Source: UBA10324 sp038326325
Lineage (GTDB): Bacteria; Bacteroidota; Bacteroidia; Chitinophagales; UBA10324
DNA: 64,000 nucleotides
Direction: 5' to 3'
Assembly: GCA_038326325.1 (NCBI GenBank)
Contig: JBBQJW010000003.1
Coordinates: 1-64,000 of the forward strand
Part shown: in pieces, positions 8,679 through 17,349 of the stretch
Layout of the letters: each line of letters starts with the position of its first letter
Numbering within the stretch: position 1 is the stretch's first letter
Position numbers and translations under genes: made by a program
The notes under the pieces: model-generated
Database searches by the model: none
Seen by the model: only the letters and a program-made list of their open reading frames with translations
What the model was told of the DNA's origin: nothing

Positions 8679-10439
8679 CTACTGTAACACCTTTCCCGTT
8701 TTATCAATCACCTTTTCAACCTGCAACGGGATTTTGTTTTTCTTGGTTGGTTTGCTTAACACAAGAACAGTTGCTGTTCCATTTTTAAATGAAGAAGCCG
8801 AAAGATACTCAGGAGGAATAACCCAATCGCCAGCGTGATTAATGTATCCCCATTTACCAGTTTCATCTTTAGCAGCAGCTAATGAATCGGAAAAAGAATA
8901 AGCTCCTTTAAAAACTTTTTTAATTGCCATTGTTCCATCGTGATTGATATATGTCCACGATGAATCCAATTGAACGGGAGCAATTCCTTCTCTGAAATCA
9001 TTTGCATCAATAAAAAAGAAAGGAAGTGCTGTTACACCTTCTTCATTTAAAAAACCATAGAGTCCTTTTTCATTTCTTACTAAACATAAACCTTCGCTGA
9101 AAGTATCGGCATCTTCATGAACAGGAGGAATAATAAATTCATTAAACGGATTAATGAAACCATATTTTGTATCTGAAGAATCACCTGTTACAGCAACAAG
9201 TGCCAATCCATTTCTAAAACTGAATGCATCGTTGTACTGAAATTGAACAACCGTTTCACCAAACTTATTAATATACCCATATTTTAATTCGTCGTTAATG
9301 GTAATTGCAACCGCAGCATAACCCTCAGAGAATTCCAATGCATCATCATACTTGAATTGAAAGACTGTTACAGAGTCTGTGTCTGTAATTTGAAAATCAA
9401 CTGCAAATTTATCGGTTAATAAAAAGAATTTTGTTTTTAGGGAAAGAGATTTCAGCAAACTATCAAGATAAGAATGGAACGGATTCGTCGGAAATTCACT
9501 GCTAAAGGATTGGATATTTGCTGAATCAATTATCGTTATCTTATGGTGTAACAGTGTGGTCCATAAATCATTTTCAATTTCTGTTCCATTGTAAACCGAT
9601 ATCAAATCAGGAAGAAGCGGAGTTAACAAATTTCGGTCAGTTGCTTTCAGCTTTTCCCATGCCTTATTAACGAATGGATTATTCGGGTGATTGATTAAAA
9701 AGTGATAATAGGATTCTGGAGTTTGGTCTGATGTTTCTTCGTTAAACAATAATTTCCCATATGTAATTTTTGCTTCTTCTAAAAAAGGGCTTTCAGGATT
9801 ATTTGTAATGAATTTCGAATAGTCAGTTGCAGTTTTTCCAAAAGTGCTTTCCATATAATTTAATTGGTCATATATTTTTTTTGCATCAGGAATCTGAACT
9901 GCATCAGGATAAAGTTTTATAAATTCAGTAATTGCGGCAGCACTATTTTTTGATTGTGCCGAATTCCATGCAAGAACATTTCTTTCAGTGATAGCAATTT
10001 TCAGAAAAGGAGAAGATGTGTAAGTGTTTAAATAAAAATTATACTCATCAATCGTATTTTTTTTTCTTGTTGAATCCAAAGCATCGTGACAGATTTCATC
10101 ATGCAGTGTTTTAAAGTTTGCATAACGGAAACCAAAGTCATTAGCATATTTTTTCTTTTTCGATTTAGAATAAATTATTCCGGAAGTATCGGGATATAAA
10201 GAATGAATATCTAAATAAGCAAGAGACAATGAGCGATTTGAATAATCCTTTTTTGAAAGCAATTCTGCAAAAAGAAAAGTAGTTATCGGTTGTTTCCCTT
10301 TCCTTTCAAGTTGATAAAGACCGGCATCAGCTTTTTCATATTCACCTGCGTTTATTTGCCTGTAACACTTTTTAATATTCTGTGAATTTGAATTAATCGA
10401 AATAAAAATAAAAAGAAAAGCACGCAGAAATTTCCTCAT
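8679..10439 (-). CDS. WG-repeat (KWG) secreted protein
   Basis: Start chosen at 10439, where MRKFLRAFLFIFISINSNSQ forms a signal peptide; an upstream start would add 18 residues that spoil it. The first ~350 residues contain TPR-like helical stretches with recurring 'P.SPFL..A' turns. From about 370 to the end (full numbering) run five or six WG repeats of about 45 residues, such as YGYINKFGETVVQFQYNDA, YGFINPFNEFIIPPVHEDA and WGYINHAGDWVIPPEYLSA. WG repeats form small beta units of unknown function, common in secreted proteins of Bacteroidota. There is no sorting domain or lipobox, so it is probably periplasmic. It is divergent from the operon at 10576. Confidence 0.85.
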   Translation of the reverse strand: MRKFLRAFLFIFISINSNSQNIKKCYRQINAGEYEKADAGLYQLERKGKQPITTFLFAELLSKKDYSNRSLSLAYLDIHSLYPDTSGIIYSKSKKKKYANDFGFRYANFKTLHDEICHDALDSTRKKNTIDEYNFYLNTYTSSPFLKIAITERNVLAWNSAQSKNSAAAITEFIKLYPDAVQIPDAKKIYDQLNYMESTFGKTATDYSKFITNNPESPFLEEAKITYGKLLFNEETSDQTPESYYHFLINHPNNPFVNKAWEKLKATDRNLLTPLLPDLISVYNGTEIENDLWTTLLHHKITIIDSANIQSFSSEFPTNPFHSYLDSLLKSLSLKTKFFLLTDKFAVDFQITDTDSVTVFQFKYDDALEFSEGYAAVAITINDELKYGYINKFGETVVQFQYNDAFSFRNGLALVAVTGDSSDTKYGFINPFNEFIIPPVHEDADTFSEGLCLVRNEKGLYGFLNEEGVTALPFFFIDANDFREGIAPVQLDSSWTYINHDGTMAIKKVFKGAYSFSDSLAAAKDETGKWGYINHAGDWVIPPEYLSASSFKNGTATVLVLSKPTKKNKIPLQVEKVIDKTGKVLQ

Positions 10440-10575
10440 TGTGCAAAAATCAAAACAAAGTATTGAAGTTGTATGCAGTTGAATTTTATACAATCATCAA
10501 TTGATTTGTGAAAAAGTATTCAGTATAAATTCATGTGGGAATTCAAATGAAATTATTTTTCAGAAAAATTTATCA

Positions 10576-11118
10576 ATGGCTGATATGAATAACGGAATCG
10601 GTTCACGAGTGCAGCATCCGCAATGGGGGCAGGGAGTAATTGTCGGGGTTCGATTCGATACTTACTTAATCACCTTCATTGACCACGGCACGAAAGAGTT
10701 GGAGAAAGATGACGATTTGATTGAAACACTTTACGCAGAAAATGTAACAGCAGAAGTTGAAACTACTTCTGAGGTTGAGAAATCATTACTCGGTATTCTT
10801 CGTCAATGGAATGGAATCGGAGAACCTGTTGCACTTGGCGATAAATGGAAAGGAGGGAAGATGGAATTAAAACCACTTGACAAAACTCTGATGCCGAAAG
10901 AAGTTCCGATTGATACTTTCTTTCATAAGATCGTGATGCTGCGCGATAGAATGCGAGTACTCGAACAACAAATTAATTCTCACCCTTCACTGAGCGACGA
11001 GGAGAAAGTGAACCTTCAGCAATACATCACCCGCTGTTACGGTTCAATGACGACTTTCAATGTGTTGTTTAAATACAAGGAGCATCAGTTTGTTGGAGAA
11101 AAAACTAAAGAAGATTAA
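10576..11118 (+). CDS. Conserved Bacteroidota protein with Tudor-like N-terminal domain
   Basis: Start at ATG 10576 (MADMNNGIGSRVQHPQWGQG). The longer frame from a TTG at 10501 adds 25 poorly structured residues. Residues 7-43 (GSRVQHPQWGQGVIVG...FIDHGTKEL) have the pattern of the small SH3/Tudor barrel at the C-terminus of UvrD/PcrA/RapA-type proteins ('G..V.H..FG.G.V......V.F...G.K.L'), which contacts RNA polymerase. The remaining ~135 residues are mostly helical and unrecognised. It is cytoplasmic, with no signal peptide. It is first in a four-gene run (gaps of 3, 9 and 2 nt), so it is probably co-transcribed with three envelope proteins. A transcription-coupled role is only a guess. Confidence 0.75.
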   Translation: MADMNNGIGSRVQHPQWGQGVIVGVRFDTYLITFIDHGTKELEKDDDLIETLYAENVTAEVETTSEVEKSLLGILRQWNGIGEPVALGDKWKGGKMELKPLDKTLMPKEVPIDTFFHKIVMLRDRMRVLEQQINSHPSLSDEEKVNLQQYITRCYGSMTTFNVLFKYKEHQFVGEKTKED

Positions 11119-11121
11119 AAT

Positions 11122-11874
11122 ATGATAAACATCTCAAAATTATTTTTAACTGTTACACTTTTGTTTCTCGTTGCGGAAAAAAGTGAAGCGCAGTTTTTTT
11201 TCAGAGCAGGTTACAATGTCGGGTTTGCAAATCCGAGAGAAATTAACCGAGTGATTTATGTACACAATCAAATCAACAGCATTTATTATGCAACCGGAAA
11301 TGATTTGAATCAGATAAAAACTTTCGGTGGATTGCAAATTGCGATGGGAAGCGAGTTTAGTGAGGGTTCGGGTTGGGAAATGTCGTGGACAAACAAACAC
11401 GATGTAGTAAAATCAGAATTTCAATTCAACGGTCAAACCATAAACCGTGAATTAAAAGTCCGCTCCAATAATTTTGGAATTGGTTTTTATGGAGGGAGTA
11501 AAAATATTTCGTTCGGAGGCTCCCTTGACTTTGGAAATTTTAAAGGGTTTTATAAACGAGCTCCATCTGATTCTATTAAGTCAGCAAAATATGTTTCTGT
11601 TTTTCAGAATGATTTGGTTTATGGAGGGAGTTCAGATAATGCTAGTCATGACATTTTAAGAACATTGCAAATGGGTTTTACTCCTTTCATTCAACTTAAA
11701 GCCGGACCTGTTGGGTTGCGTTTATTTTATCAATGGCAGTTTGTTCATCTTCCGATTGATAACATTGACAATAAACTTCTCGGTGGCGATATTGAACAAG
11801 ACAATCAGTTAGAAGATAAATTCAACAACTTCGGTTTACTATTCTTCATTCAATTGGGTGGCTATCACGATTAA
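11122..11874 (+). CDS. Probable outer-membrane beta-barrel protein, unknown function (paralogue A)
   Basis: 250 residues with a signal peptide (MINISKLFLTVTLLFLVAEKSEAQ) and then alternating aromatic and polar strands typical of a small outer-membrane barrel (FFFRAGYNVGFANP, FGIGFYGGSKNISFGGSLDFGNF, VGLRLFYQWQFVHL). It ends with a strand-like LLFFIQLGGYHD. It follows the Tudor-like gene by 3 nt and precedes a second protein of the same general design by 9 nt. The two share layout (signal peptide, 'QF.F..G', central glycine-rich strands, similar length) more than clear sequence identity. I do not recognise a named family. Confidence 0.7.
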   Translation: MINISKLFLTVTLLFLVAEKSEAQFFFRAGYNVGFANPREINRVIYVHNQINSIYYATGNDLNQIKTFGGLQIAMGSEFSEGSGWEMSWTNKHDVVKSEFQFNGQTINRELKVRSNNFGIGFYGGSKNISFGGSLDFGNFKGFYKRAPSDSIKSAKYVSVFQNDLVYGGSSDNASHDILRTLQMGFTPFIQLKAGPVGLRLFYQWQFVHLPIDNIDNKLLGGDIEQDNQLEDKFNNFGLLFFIQLGGYHD

Positions 11875-11883
11875 AATTCAACG

Positions 11884-12720
11884 ATGAAAAAAATAATTTT
11901 CACTTCATTTCTTTTTCTGTTACACCTGCATTCGAATGCGCAGTTTAATTTTTCTGTAGGAAAAACTTTTTATGCTTTGAAGGCGCCAGGGTTTCAAACT
12001 TTTTTCAGGACTTACGATTCGGCTTTTGTTGCGGATATTAAAACACCTTTTAAATCTGATTTCCCGACTGCAACCGGTTGGAGCATTAAGGGCGGTTATG
12101 TTATAAATAAACATGATGATGGCGGAGTCGGATTTTTTTACAATAGTGTTACAGGTGTTAATGTCCTGAAAACAAAAAACGAAGCGGTTTTCCTGAATGA
12201 CGAGAGCCGAAAAACAGAACTGCATATCCTGGACTGGAATACCGATGTTGCGCTTGGAGTCGGGGGTGATAATTTTCATATCGCAATCATTGGTTCGTTT
12301 CTCGGGCATTTCAATAAATTATTTTGCAGTTATGTTTACCATGATGGCTCAGAAAGTTTCGGTCCTGAGAAAACATTGAACGGAATTTTTACGGCTAACA
12401 GATTAATGGCGGGTTATGGAGCTGAGGTTGGCGTCGGAATTAAATATGTTCAATTGGTTTTTAAGATGCAGAAAATTTACAAGCCGTTTAATAAAGATGG
12501 AAGCACTTATCTGAGTTTCTATTCTGACTTAGCGGGGTATAAAGCAGACGCGGGATCAAATGGCGCTTCTTCTTATCCGACTGAATTCATACCCGCTAAT
12601 TACGGTCAGTTCCTTGCCGATCAGTTGACTTCGGAGATCAACAATAATATAATTTATATCAGTGACAGGGGTTGGCAATATGGTTTGAGTTTAATGTTCA
12701 TCATTCCCGGAAAAGATTAA
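11884..12720 (+). CDS. Probable outer-membrane beta-barrel protein, unknown function (paralogue B)
   Basis: 278 residues. The signal peptide MKKIIFTSFLFLLHLHSNAQ is followed by FNFSVGKTFYALKAPG and barrel-like strands (GWSIKGGYVINKHDDGGVGFFYNSV, GVGIKYVQLVFKMQKIY) ending WQYGLSLMFIIPGKD. Third gene of the 10576-13205 operon. The ATG at 11884 is 9 nt after the previous stop. The last codons read GKD-stop and the next gene starts 2 nt later. No enzyme motif is visible. By context it may form an outer-membrane unit with paralogue A and the following lipoprotein. Confidence 0.7.
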   Translation: MKKIIFTSFLFLLHLHSNAQFNFSVGKTFYALKAPGFQTFFRTYDSAFVADIKTPFKSDFPTATGWSIKGGYVINKHDDGGVGFFYNSVTGVNVLKTKNEAVFLNDESRKTELHILDWNTDVALGVGGDNFHIAIIGSFLGHFNKLFCSYVYHDGSESFGPEKTLNGIFTANRLMAGYGAEVGVGIKYVQLVFKMQKIYKPFNKDGSTYLSFYSDLAGYKADAGSNGASSYPTEFIPANYGQFLADQLTSEINNNIIYISDRGWQYGLSLMFIIPGKD

Positions 12721-12722
12721 TC

Positions 12723-13205
12723 ATGAAGAAAATCATCAGCGGTGTAACAGTTCTTGTTTTAGCGATTTTGTTTTTCAGTTGCAACAAGGAAGATCATAAT
12801 TCAAAAAAATTGTGTAGAGGAGAAGGCAGATGGACCGTCGACTTCGCCACTAATGAAATTTATGATTCAACAGGGAAGGTAATCTGGGATACGACTGTAA
12901 ATAATGTTGGAGAGCTTGTTCTCTTCAGAACAGGTTCGCTTGAAGCTTTATATGGTTATCGCCAAGCAGTGTTTCTTGTAACTGATACGGCGGGCACTCA
13001 TGCTTATCCTCTCGAATATGTTTTTGATGGAAAAAGAATAACATTAAAATATTGTATCGCCCCTTACGACATCAACGGAACTTACTCTTCAGCTATTGAT
13101 AAGAAGAACGAACAGCAATGGGAAATTTACGGTTCGAATGGAAACACATCCGCCGTAACATCCTTAACTGGGAAATTTATCATGCATCTAACCAGATCGA
13201 AGTAA
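12723..13205 (+). CDS. Small lipoprotein, unknown function
   Basis: Start set at ATG 12723, 2 nt after the previous stop. An upstream start would overlap that gene and mask the signal. MKKIISGVTVLVLAILFFSC is a lipoprotein signal with the lipobox Cys at residue 20, followed by NKEDHNSKK. The mature ~140 residues have a beta-rich pattern with a central LVLFRTGSLEALYGYRQAVFLVTDT, resembling the small lipocalin-like lipoproteins common in Bacteroidota, but no specific family can be named. It closes the four-gene run. A hairpin repeat and a terminator-like stem follow. Confidence 0.75.
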   Translation: MKKIISGVTVLVLAILFFSCNKEDHNSKKLCRGEGRWTVDFATNEIYDSTGKVIWDTTVNNVGELVLFRTGSLEALYGYRQAVFLVTDTAGTHAYPLEYVFDGKRITLKYCIAPYDINGTYSSAIDKKNEQQWEIYGSNGNTSAVTSLTGKFIMHLTRSK

Positions 13206-13229
13206 AATTGCCTTGACCTCAATTAATGG

Positions 13230-13278
13230 AACGCAGATCATCATGATAATTATGATAGGTCATGATTTTAATCTGCGT
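13230..13278. repeat. Imperfect inverted repeat between convergent genes
   Basis: Arms AACGCAGAT and ATCTGCGT flank about 32 AT-rich bases containing several ATGAT repeats (ATCATGATAATTATGAT). It lies 25 bp after the lipoprotein stop. It may be a decayed dispersed palindrome rather than a terminator, as no T-run follows. Confidence 0.5.
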
Positions 13279-13336
13279 GAACCATGACAATCATTATAAT
13301 CAGTGTTCTATTCTAACTGTTACACTTAAAATAAGT

Positions 13337-13375
13337 GCGGCTTAACTTCTTTCGAAATCAAGCCGCAATTTATTT
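13337..13375. terminator. Terminator-like hairpin between convergent genes
   Basis: Arms GCGGCTT and AAGCCGC with a 16-base loop, followed by AATTTATTTT. It lies between the convergent lipoprotein and EF-G2-like genes, so it may serve both. The stem is short, so confidence is moderate. Confidence 0.5.
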
Positions 13376-13410
13376 TAATCACCAAATTATCAAATTACCA
13401 AATCACCAAA

Positions 13411-15549
13411 TCAGTGAGCCATTTCATGATGGTCAACTTTATCATATTCTTCGTGTAATTTCTTTTGAATTTCTCCTGGTACAACAGCATACTCAGCCAT
13501 CTTCGCTCTGAAACTTGCACGACCTTGAGAGAGCGAACGAAGTGTTGTTGAATATTTATCCAACTCCGATTGCGGCACTCGCGCTTTAATAACCTGAAAA
13601 TGATTTTGCGAATCCATTCCAAGAATGATGGCACGACGGGTTTGTAAATCGCCCATCACACTTCCCATATCATCTTCTGGAACTAACACATCCAAATCAT
13701 AAATCGGCTCTAATAATTTTGGTTCTGCATTCTGGAAAGCTTCTTTGAAGGCCATCATACCTGCAATCTTAAATGCCATGTCGTTTGAATCTACCGGATG
13801 CATTTTTCCATCATACACATACACTGCAATATCTCTCACATAAGAACCTGTGATTGGTCCATTACTCATTCTGTCCATCACACCTTTTAATATTGAAGGC
13901 ATGAAGCGCTGATCAATTGCACCGCCTACAATACAATTATGGTAAACCAATTTTCCGCCCCAATCCAAATCAACGACTTCAACACCACGAACTGTAAATT
14001 CTTTATTCGGTTTGTATCCTTCGTACCACGGTTCAATGTGCATGTATACTTCGCCGAACTGACCAGAGCCACCACTCTGTTTTTTATGTCGGTAATTTGA
14101 TTTCGAACTTTTGCGTATGGTTTCGCGGTAGGGGATTTTTGTTTTTTCGAAATCAACTCCGAGTTTGTAAATATTTTCTAATCGCCACTTGATAGCAGCT
14201 AAATGCAATTCGCCCTGCGCACCCAGAATAATTTGTTTCAACTCGCGAGAGTATTCAATAATCAATGTCGGGTCTTCTCTGTGAATCTCCTGTAACGCTT
14301 CTCCTAATTTTTCGTCGTCGTGTTTGTTGAGTGCAACAATCGCTACCTGAATTCTTGGTTCAGGAAAATCAATCGGTTTGACTGTTACATCAAAACCTTT
14401 TGCGTGAAGTGTTTGATTCGTGTGAGTGTTTTTCAGTTTCAATGTTGCACCAATATCACCTGCTGAAAGTTTGTTGATGGTGTTACGATTTTTTCCATCC
14501 ATGATAAACAGTTGATTGATTCGCTCAACAGTTCCGTTTGTTTCATTGGTTAATTCTGTTCCGACAGAAACTTCGCCACTCAATACTTTAAACAAAGTCA
14601 GGTTTCCAAGGTGCGGTTCCACTAATGATTTAAAAGTGAAGAGCGCGGTTGGTTTTGACGCGTCGCATGGAATTGATTTTCCATCAGCGGTTTCTTCAGC
14701 AGGCATTTCAACAGCGCACGGAGCAACATTGTCAATGAACCCCATCATGCGACCACTGCCCATATCATTTTTCGCAGAGAGACAAAAGACAGGAAATAAT
14801 TCGTGCTTCATCATTCCCTTTTTAATTCCCATGCGCATTTCATCTTCATCCAATGTGCCTTTTTCAAAATAGAGTTCCATCAGCTTCTCATCATTCTCTG
14901 CTGCTTTCTCCACCAGAATATTATGCAACTCTGTTGCGCGTTCTTTTTCTGAATCAGGAATCGGAAGTTTTTCCGGCTTACCACCTGTAACAGAAAATCT
15001 ATACTGCACCATTTTCAGTAAATCAATAATGGAATTGAAACCAGTTCCTTCGTTGAGCGGATATTGCATCAGCACCAATTGAGAACCGAATCTTTTTTTC
15101 GCCTGCTCTATTGTTTCGTCCCAGTTTGCTTTTTCGTGGTCGAGTTGATTGACTGCAAAGAGCAATGGCTTTTTAAAATCTTCCACATAATTCCAGATGA
15201 GTTCGGTGCCTACCTCAACACCGTGTTGTGCATTCAGCAACATCACACCTGTATCAGCCACGCGCAAAGCTGAAATCACTTCGCCTATGAAATCATCCAG
15301 CCCCGGTGTATCAATAATATTTATTTTATAGTCGCGCCATTCAGTATGCATCAGTGTCGAGTAAACCGAATTCCTTCGAGCGATTTCTATTTCATGATAA
15401 TCAGAAACAGTGTTTCCTTCTTCAATAGTCCCCCTGCGATTAATCAATTTCGCTTCAAACATCATGGTTTCGGCAAGGGTGGTCTTGCCGCTTTTTGTAG
15501 CACCCAGCAGAACAATGTTCTTGATGTGCTTGTCATCATAAACTTTCAT
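13411..15549 (-). CDS. EF-G2-like elongation factor (FusA2 type) with degenerate GTPase centre
   Basis: Full-length EF-G architecture (712 residues, domains I-V). The G-domain is atypical. G1 is GATKSGKT (16-23) instead of AH.D.GKT. Switch I lacks RGIT and reads RRNS (59-61 region). G3 is DTPGL (80-84), so the catalytic His of DTPGH is Leu. G4 is NQLD (134-137) instead of NKxD. This matches the EF-G-like factor of Bacteroidetes; the Bacteroides thetaiotaomicron member (EF-G2) is reported to support slow translation without GTP hydrolysis during carbon starvation. It is therefore unlikely to be the main fusA. Monocistronic; divergent from the T9SS gene at 15754, with a TACTTTTC box upstream. 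'FusA2' is by family resemblance. Confidence 0.88.
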   Translation of the reverse strand: MKVYDDKHIKNIVLLGATKSGKTTLAETMMFEAKLINRRGTIEEGNTVSDYHEIEIARRNSVYSTLMHTEWRDYKINIIDTPGLDDFIGEVISALRVADTGVMLLNAQHGVEVGTELIWNYVEDFKKPLLFAVNQLDHEKANWDETIEQAKKRFGSQLVLMQYPLNEGTGFNSIIDLLKMVQYRFSVTGGKPEKLPIPDSEKERATELHNILVEKAAENDEKLMELYFEKGTLDEDEMRMGIKKGMMKHELFPVFCLSAKNDMGSGRMMGFIDNVAPCAVEMPAEETADGKSIPCDASKPTALFTFKSLVEPHLGNLTLFKVLSGEVSVGTELTNETNGTVERINQLFIMDGKNRNTINKLSAGDIGATLKLKNTHTNQTLHAKGFDVTVKPIDFPEPRIQVAIVALNKHDDEKLGEALQEIHREDPTLIIEYSRELKQIILGAQGELHLAAIKWRLENIYKLGVDFEKTKIPYRETIRKSSKSNYRHKKQSGGSGQFGEVYMHIEPWYEGYKPNKEFTVRGVEVVDLDWGGKLVYHNCIVGGAIDQRFMPSILKGVMDRMSNGPITGSYVRDIAVYVYDGKMHPVDSNDMAFKIAGMMAFKEAFQNAEPKLLEPIYDLDVLVPEDDMGSVMGDLQTRRAIILGMDSQNHFQVIKARVPQSELDKYSTTLRSLSQGRASFRAKMAEYAVVPGEIQKKLHEEYDKVDHHEMAH

Positions 15550-15739
15550 AGGCGTGAGTTTTAGTTTGGTTTGTGAATTGAAAAGTAAATAAAATTTTTA
15601 AACGGAAGAAGAATTTATCTCATAAAATAGTTGGAGCCCGATGAATGAAGGTTTTGAGAAGATGAAATGAATGGAAAATATCTGAATGGTTAAATAGAAT
15701 GTGCAAGTGTAACACTCTTCTAAGAGAATTTATTTTATC

Positions 15740-15747
15740 TATGTTTG
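15740..15747 (+). promoter_or_regulatory. -7 box (TATGTTTG) immediately before the 15754 gene
   Basis: Exact match to TAnnTTTG. Only six bases separate it from the ATG at 15754, so transcription would begin at or next to the start codon and the mRNA would be leaderless or nearly so. No -33 TTTG is evident. Confidence 0.55.
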
Positions 15748-15753
15748 TGAAAG

Positions 15754-17223
15754 ATGAAGTTGAAAATATTTTTCTGTTTATTGATGCTGCCGATGATTTG
15801 TTTTGGACAGAAGGAAAATGCCAATTGGTACTTTGGAGATTCTGCGGGAGTAAAATTTATTTCAACTGGTGTAGTTCCTATTTTAAATTCTCCAATGAGA
15901 ATGTATAACAGTGGCGCAACAATTTCTGACTCTCTCGGCAATTTGCTTTTTTATACACAGAGTCAAACTATATGGAATAAGAATAACGATACAATGGAAA
16001 ATGGATATGGGATTAAGCCACATTATGTGTATCCAGTATCGCAAGATTGGGCAATAAGTACTGATGCTCAAGGGGCATTAATAATTCCTGTACCTGATAA
16101 TCCAAATCTATATTATTTATTCTCTTTAGATTATGGAAAAGATTCAACACTTGTAGTTTCAAAAATTGATATGCTTCAAAATGGTGGTTTGGGGAAAGTA
16201 GTAAGTAAAAACCATTTTATTTATTTAGATTCCTTATCAGAGCAAATGACCGCAGTAAAACATGGAAATGGTAGAGATTGGTGGCTAATAACTCATGAAT
16301 GGTTTTCAAGCAGGTTTGTAAAATTTCTTATAACCCCTGATAGTATCGAAGGCCCTTTCTTTCAGGAAATCGGAAATTCATTGGACACATTGTATTTCGC
16401 TGGGTACGGGCAGAGTTGTTTTTCACCAAATGGAGATAAATACTTAGTTGTTGTTTCTCAGGGAATAATGAAATTATTTGACTTCAATCGTTGCACTGGA
16501 AAATTTTCAAATATGGTTGATTTGAGTACTCCTCCTTATCCTTATACAAATAACAAAATACTTTATGGAAGTTCTTTTTCGCCTGATGGAAAAAAAATTT
16601 ATATCTCTTCTCTAAAAAGATTAATTCAATTTGACCTTGATTCAGCAAACATTCAATCGACTCGAGATACTATATGGATTAATAATTTTGTGAATTATAA
16701 TATTTATGGGCATGATTTGGGAATTGATGGAAGAATATATTTTGCAAATGGGTTTTATTTTAATCCAAATACAGCATATTCAGTTCACAATACAAATTTA
16801 TCAATCATCGATAGCCCTAATAATAAGGGAAGTTTGTGCCATGTGATTTTAGATACGATTTCTTTAGCAGGTAATAAAGCAATAGGTGGTCTTCCAAATC
16901 TTGTTAATTATTCACTTGGAAAATTAACCAGTAGCAGTGCCTGCGATACAATACCAAGTGTAACAGCAGAAATAAAAAATCAAAACAATAGTGTAAGTAT
17001 TTTTCCAAACCCCGCCTCAGAGCAGTTAACAGTTTACACTAATCAGTTAGCGGTAAATGCAATTTGCATTACTGACGCTTTAGGTAAAATAGTTTTGAAT
17101 TTATCGCCTGTTTCAAAATCTGTTACACAATTGGATATTAAATCCCTGGCCTCTGGAGTTTATTTTGTGAAAGTTAAAATGCAGGAGGGGAGTGTAACGG
17201 TTAAAAAATTCGTGAGGGAATAG
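15754..17223 (+). CDS. Secreted propeller-like T9SS substrate (family member 1 of 3)
   Basis: 489 residues. The signal peptide MKLKIFFCLLMLPMICFGQ is followed by NANWYFGDSAGVKF and ISDSLGNLLFYTQSQTIWN, the hallmark opening of a Bacteroidota family with a WD40/TolB-like propeller. Family features follow: 'VKHGNGRDWWLITH' near 170, 'CFSPNGDKYLVV' and 'SFSPDGKKIYISS' blade motifs, and 'NLVNYSLGKL' near 390. The C-terminal ~75 residues are a T9SS type A sorting domain (SIFPNPASEQLTVY to VKKFVRE). Paralogues are at 20823 and 37304. It is exported by Sec and then the T9SS, then released or anchored at the surface. Ligand and role unknown. The downstream gap holds a repeat. Confidence 0.85.
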   Translation: MKLKIFFCLLMLPMICFGQKENANWYFGDSAGVKFISTGVVPILNSPMRMYNSGATISDSLGNLLFYTQSQTIWNKNNDTMENGYGIKPHYVYPVSQDWAISTDAQGALIIPVPDNPNLYYLFSLDYGKDSTLVVSKIDMLQNGGLGKVVSKNHFIYLDSLSEQMTAVKHGNGRDWWLITHEWFSSRFVKFLITPDSIEGPFFQEIGNSLDTLYFAGYGQSCFSPNGDKYLVVVSQGIMKLFDFNRCTGKFSNMVDLSTPPYPYTNNKILYGSSFSPDGKKIYISSLKRLIQFDLDSANIQSTRDTIWINNFVNYNIYGHDLGIDGRIYFANGFYFNPNTAYSVHNTNLSIIDSPNNKGSLCHVILDTISLAGNKAIGGLPNLVNYSLGKLTSSSACDTIPSVTAEIKNQNNSVSIFPNPASEQLTVYTNQLAVNAICITDALGKIVLNLSPVSKSVTQLDIKSLASGVYFVKVKMQEGSVTVKKFVRE

Positions 17224-17226
17224 TTT

Positions 17227-17342
17227 TTCACCACAGAGTACACGGAGTTGTTTCACAGAGTCGCACGAAGAAATTATTTCTTCAACTAAAAAAACTCTGT
17301 GTGTATTTCTCAGTGATTTCCTCTGAGAACTCTGTGGTAAAA
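17227..17342. repeat. 'ACAGAG' type dispersed inverted repeat
   Basis: The outer arms begin ACCACAGAGTACACGGAG and end CTCTGAGAACTCTGTGGT, near-complementary over about 18 bases. The interior has further ACAGAG/CTCTGTG copies. It fills the gap between the T9SS gene and pntB, which converge here, and could fold into a long stem that also ends transcription. Similar 'cacagag..cacagag' repeats are common in intergenic DNA of many bacteria. No gene is present. Confidence 0.7.
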
Positions 17343-17349
17343 AAAAAAC

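Noticed and set aside
8679..10493. Start at 10493 for the WG-repeat protein
   Set aside because: It would bury the signal peptide that begins at ATG 10439.
13411..15549. Main elongation factor G (fusA)
   Set aside because: G1, switch I, G3 and G4 are all degenerate, matching the EF-G2-like group.
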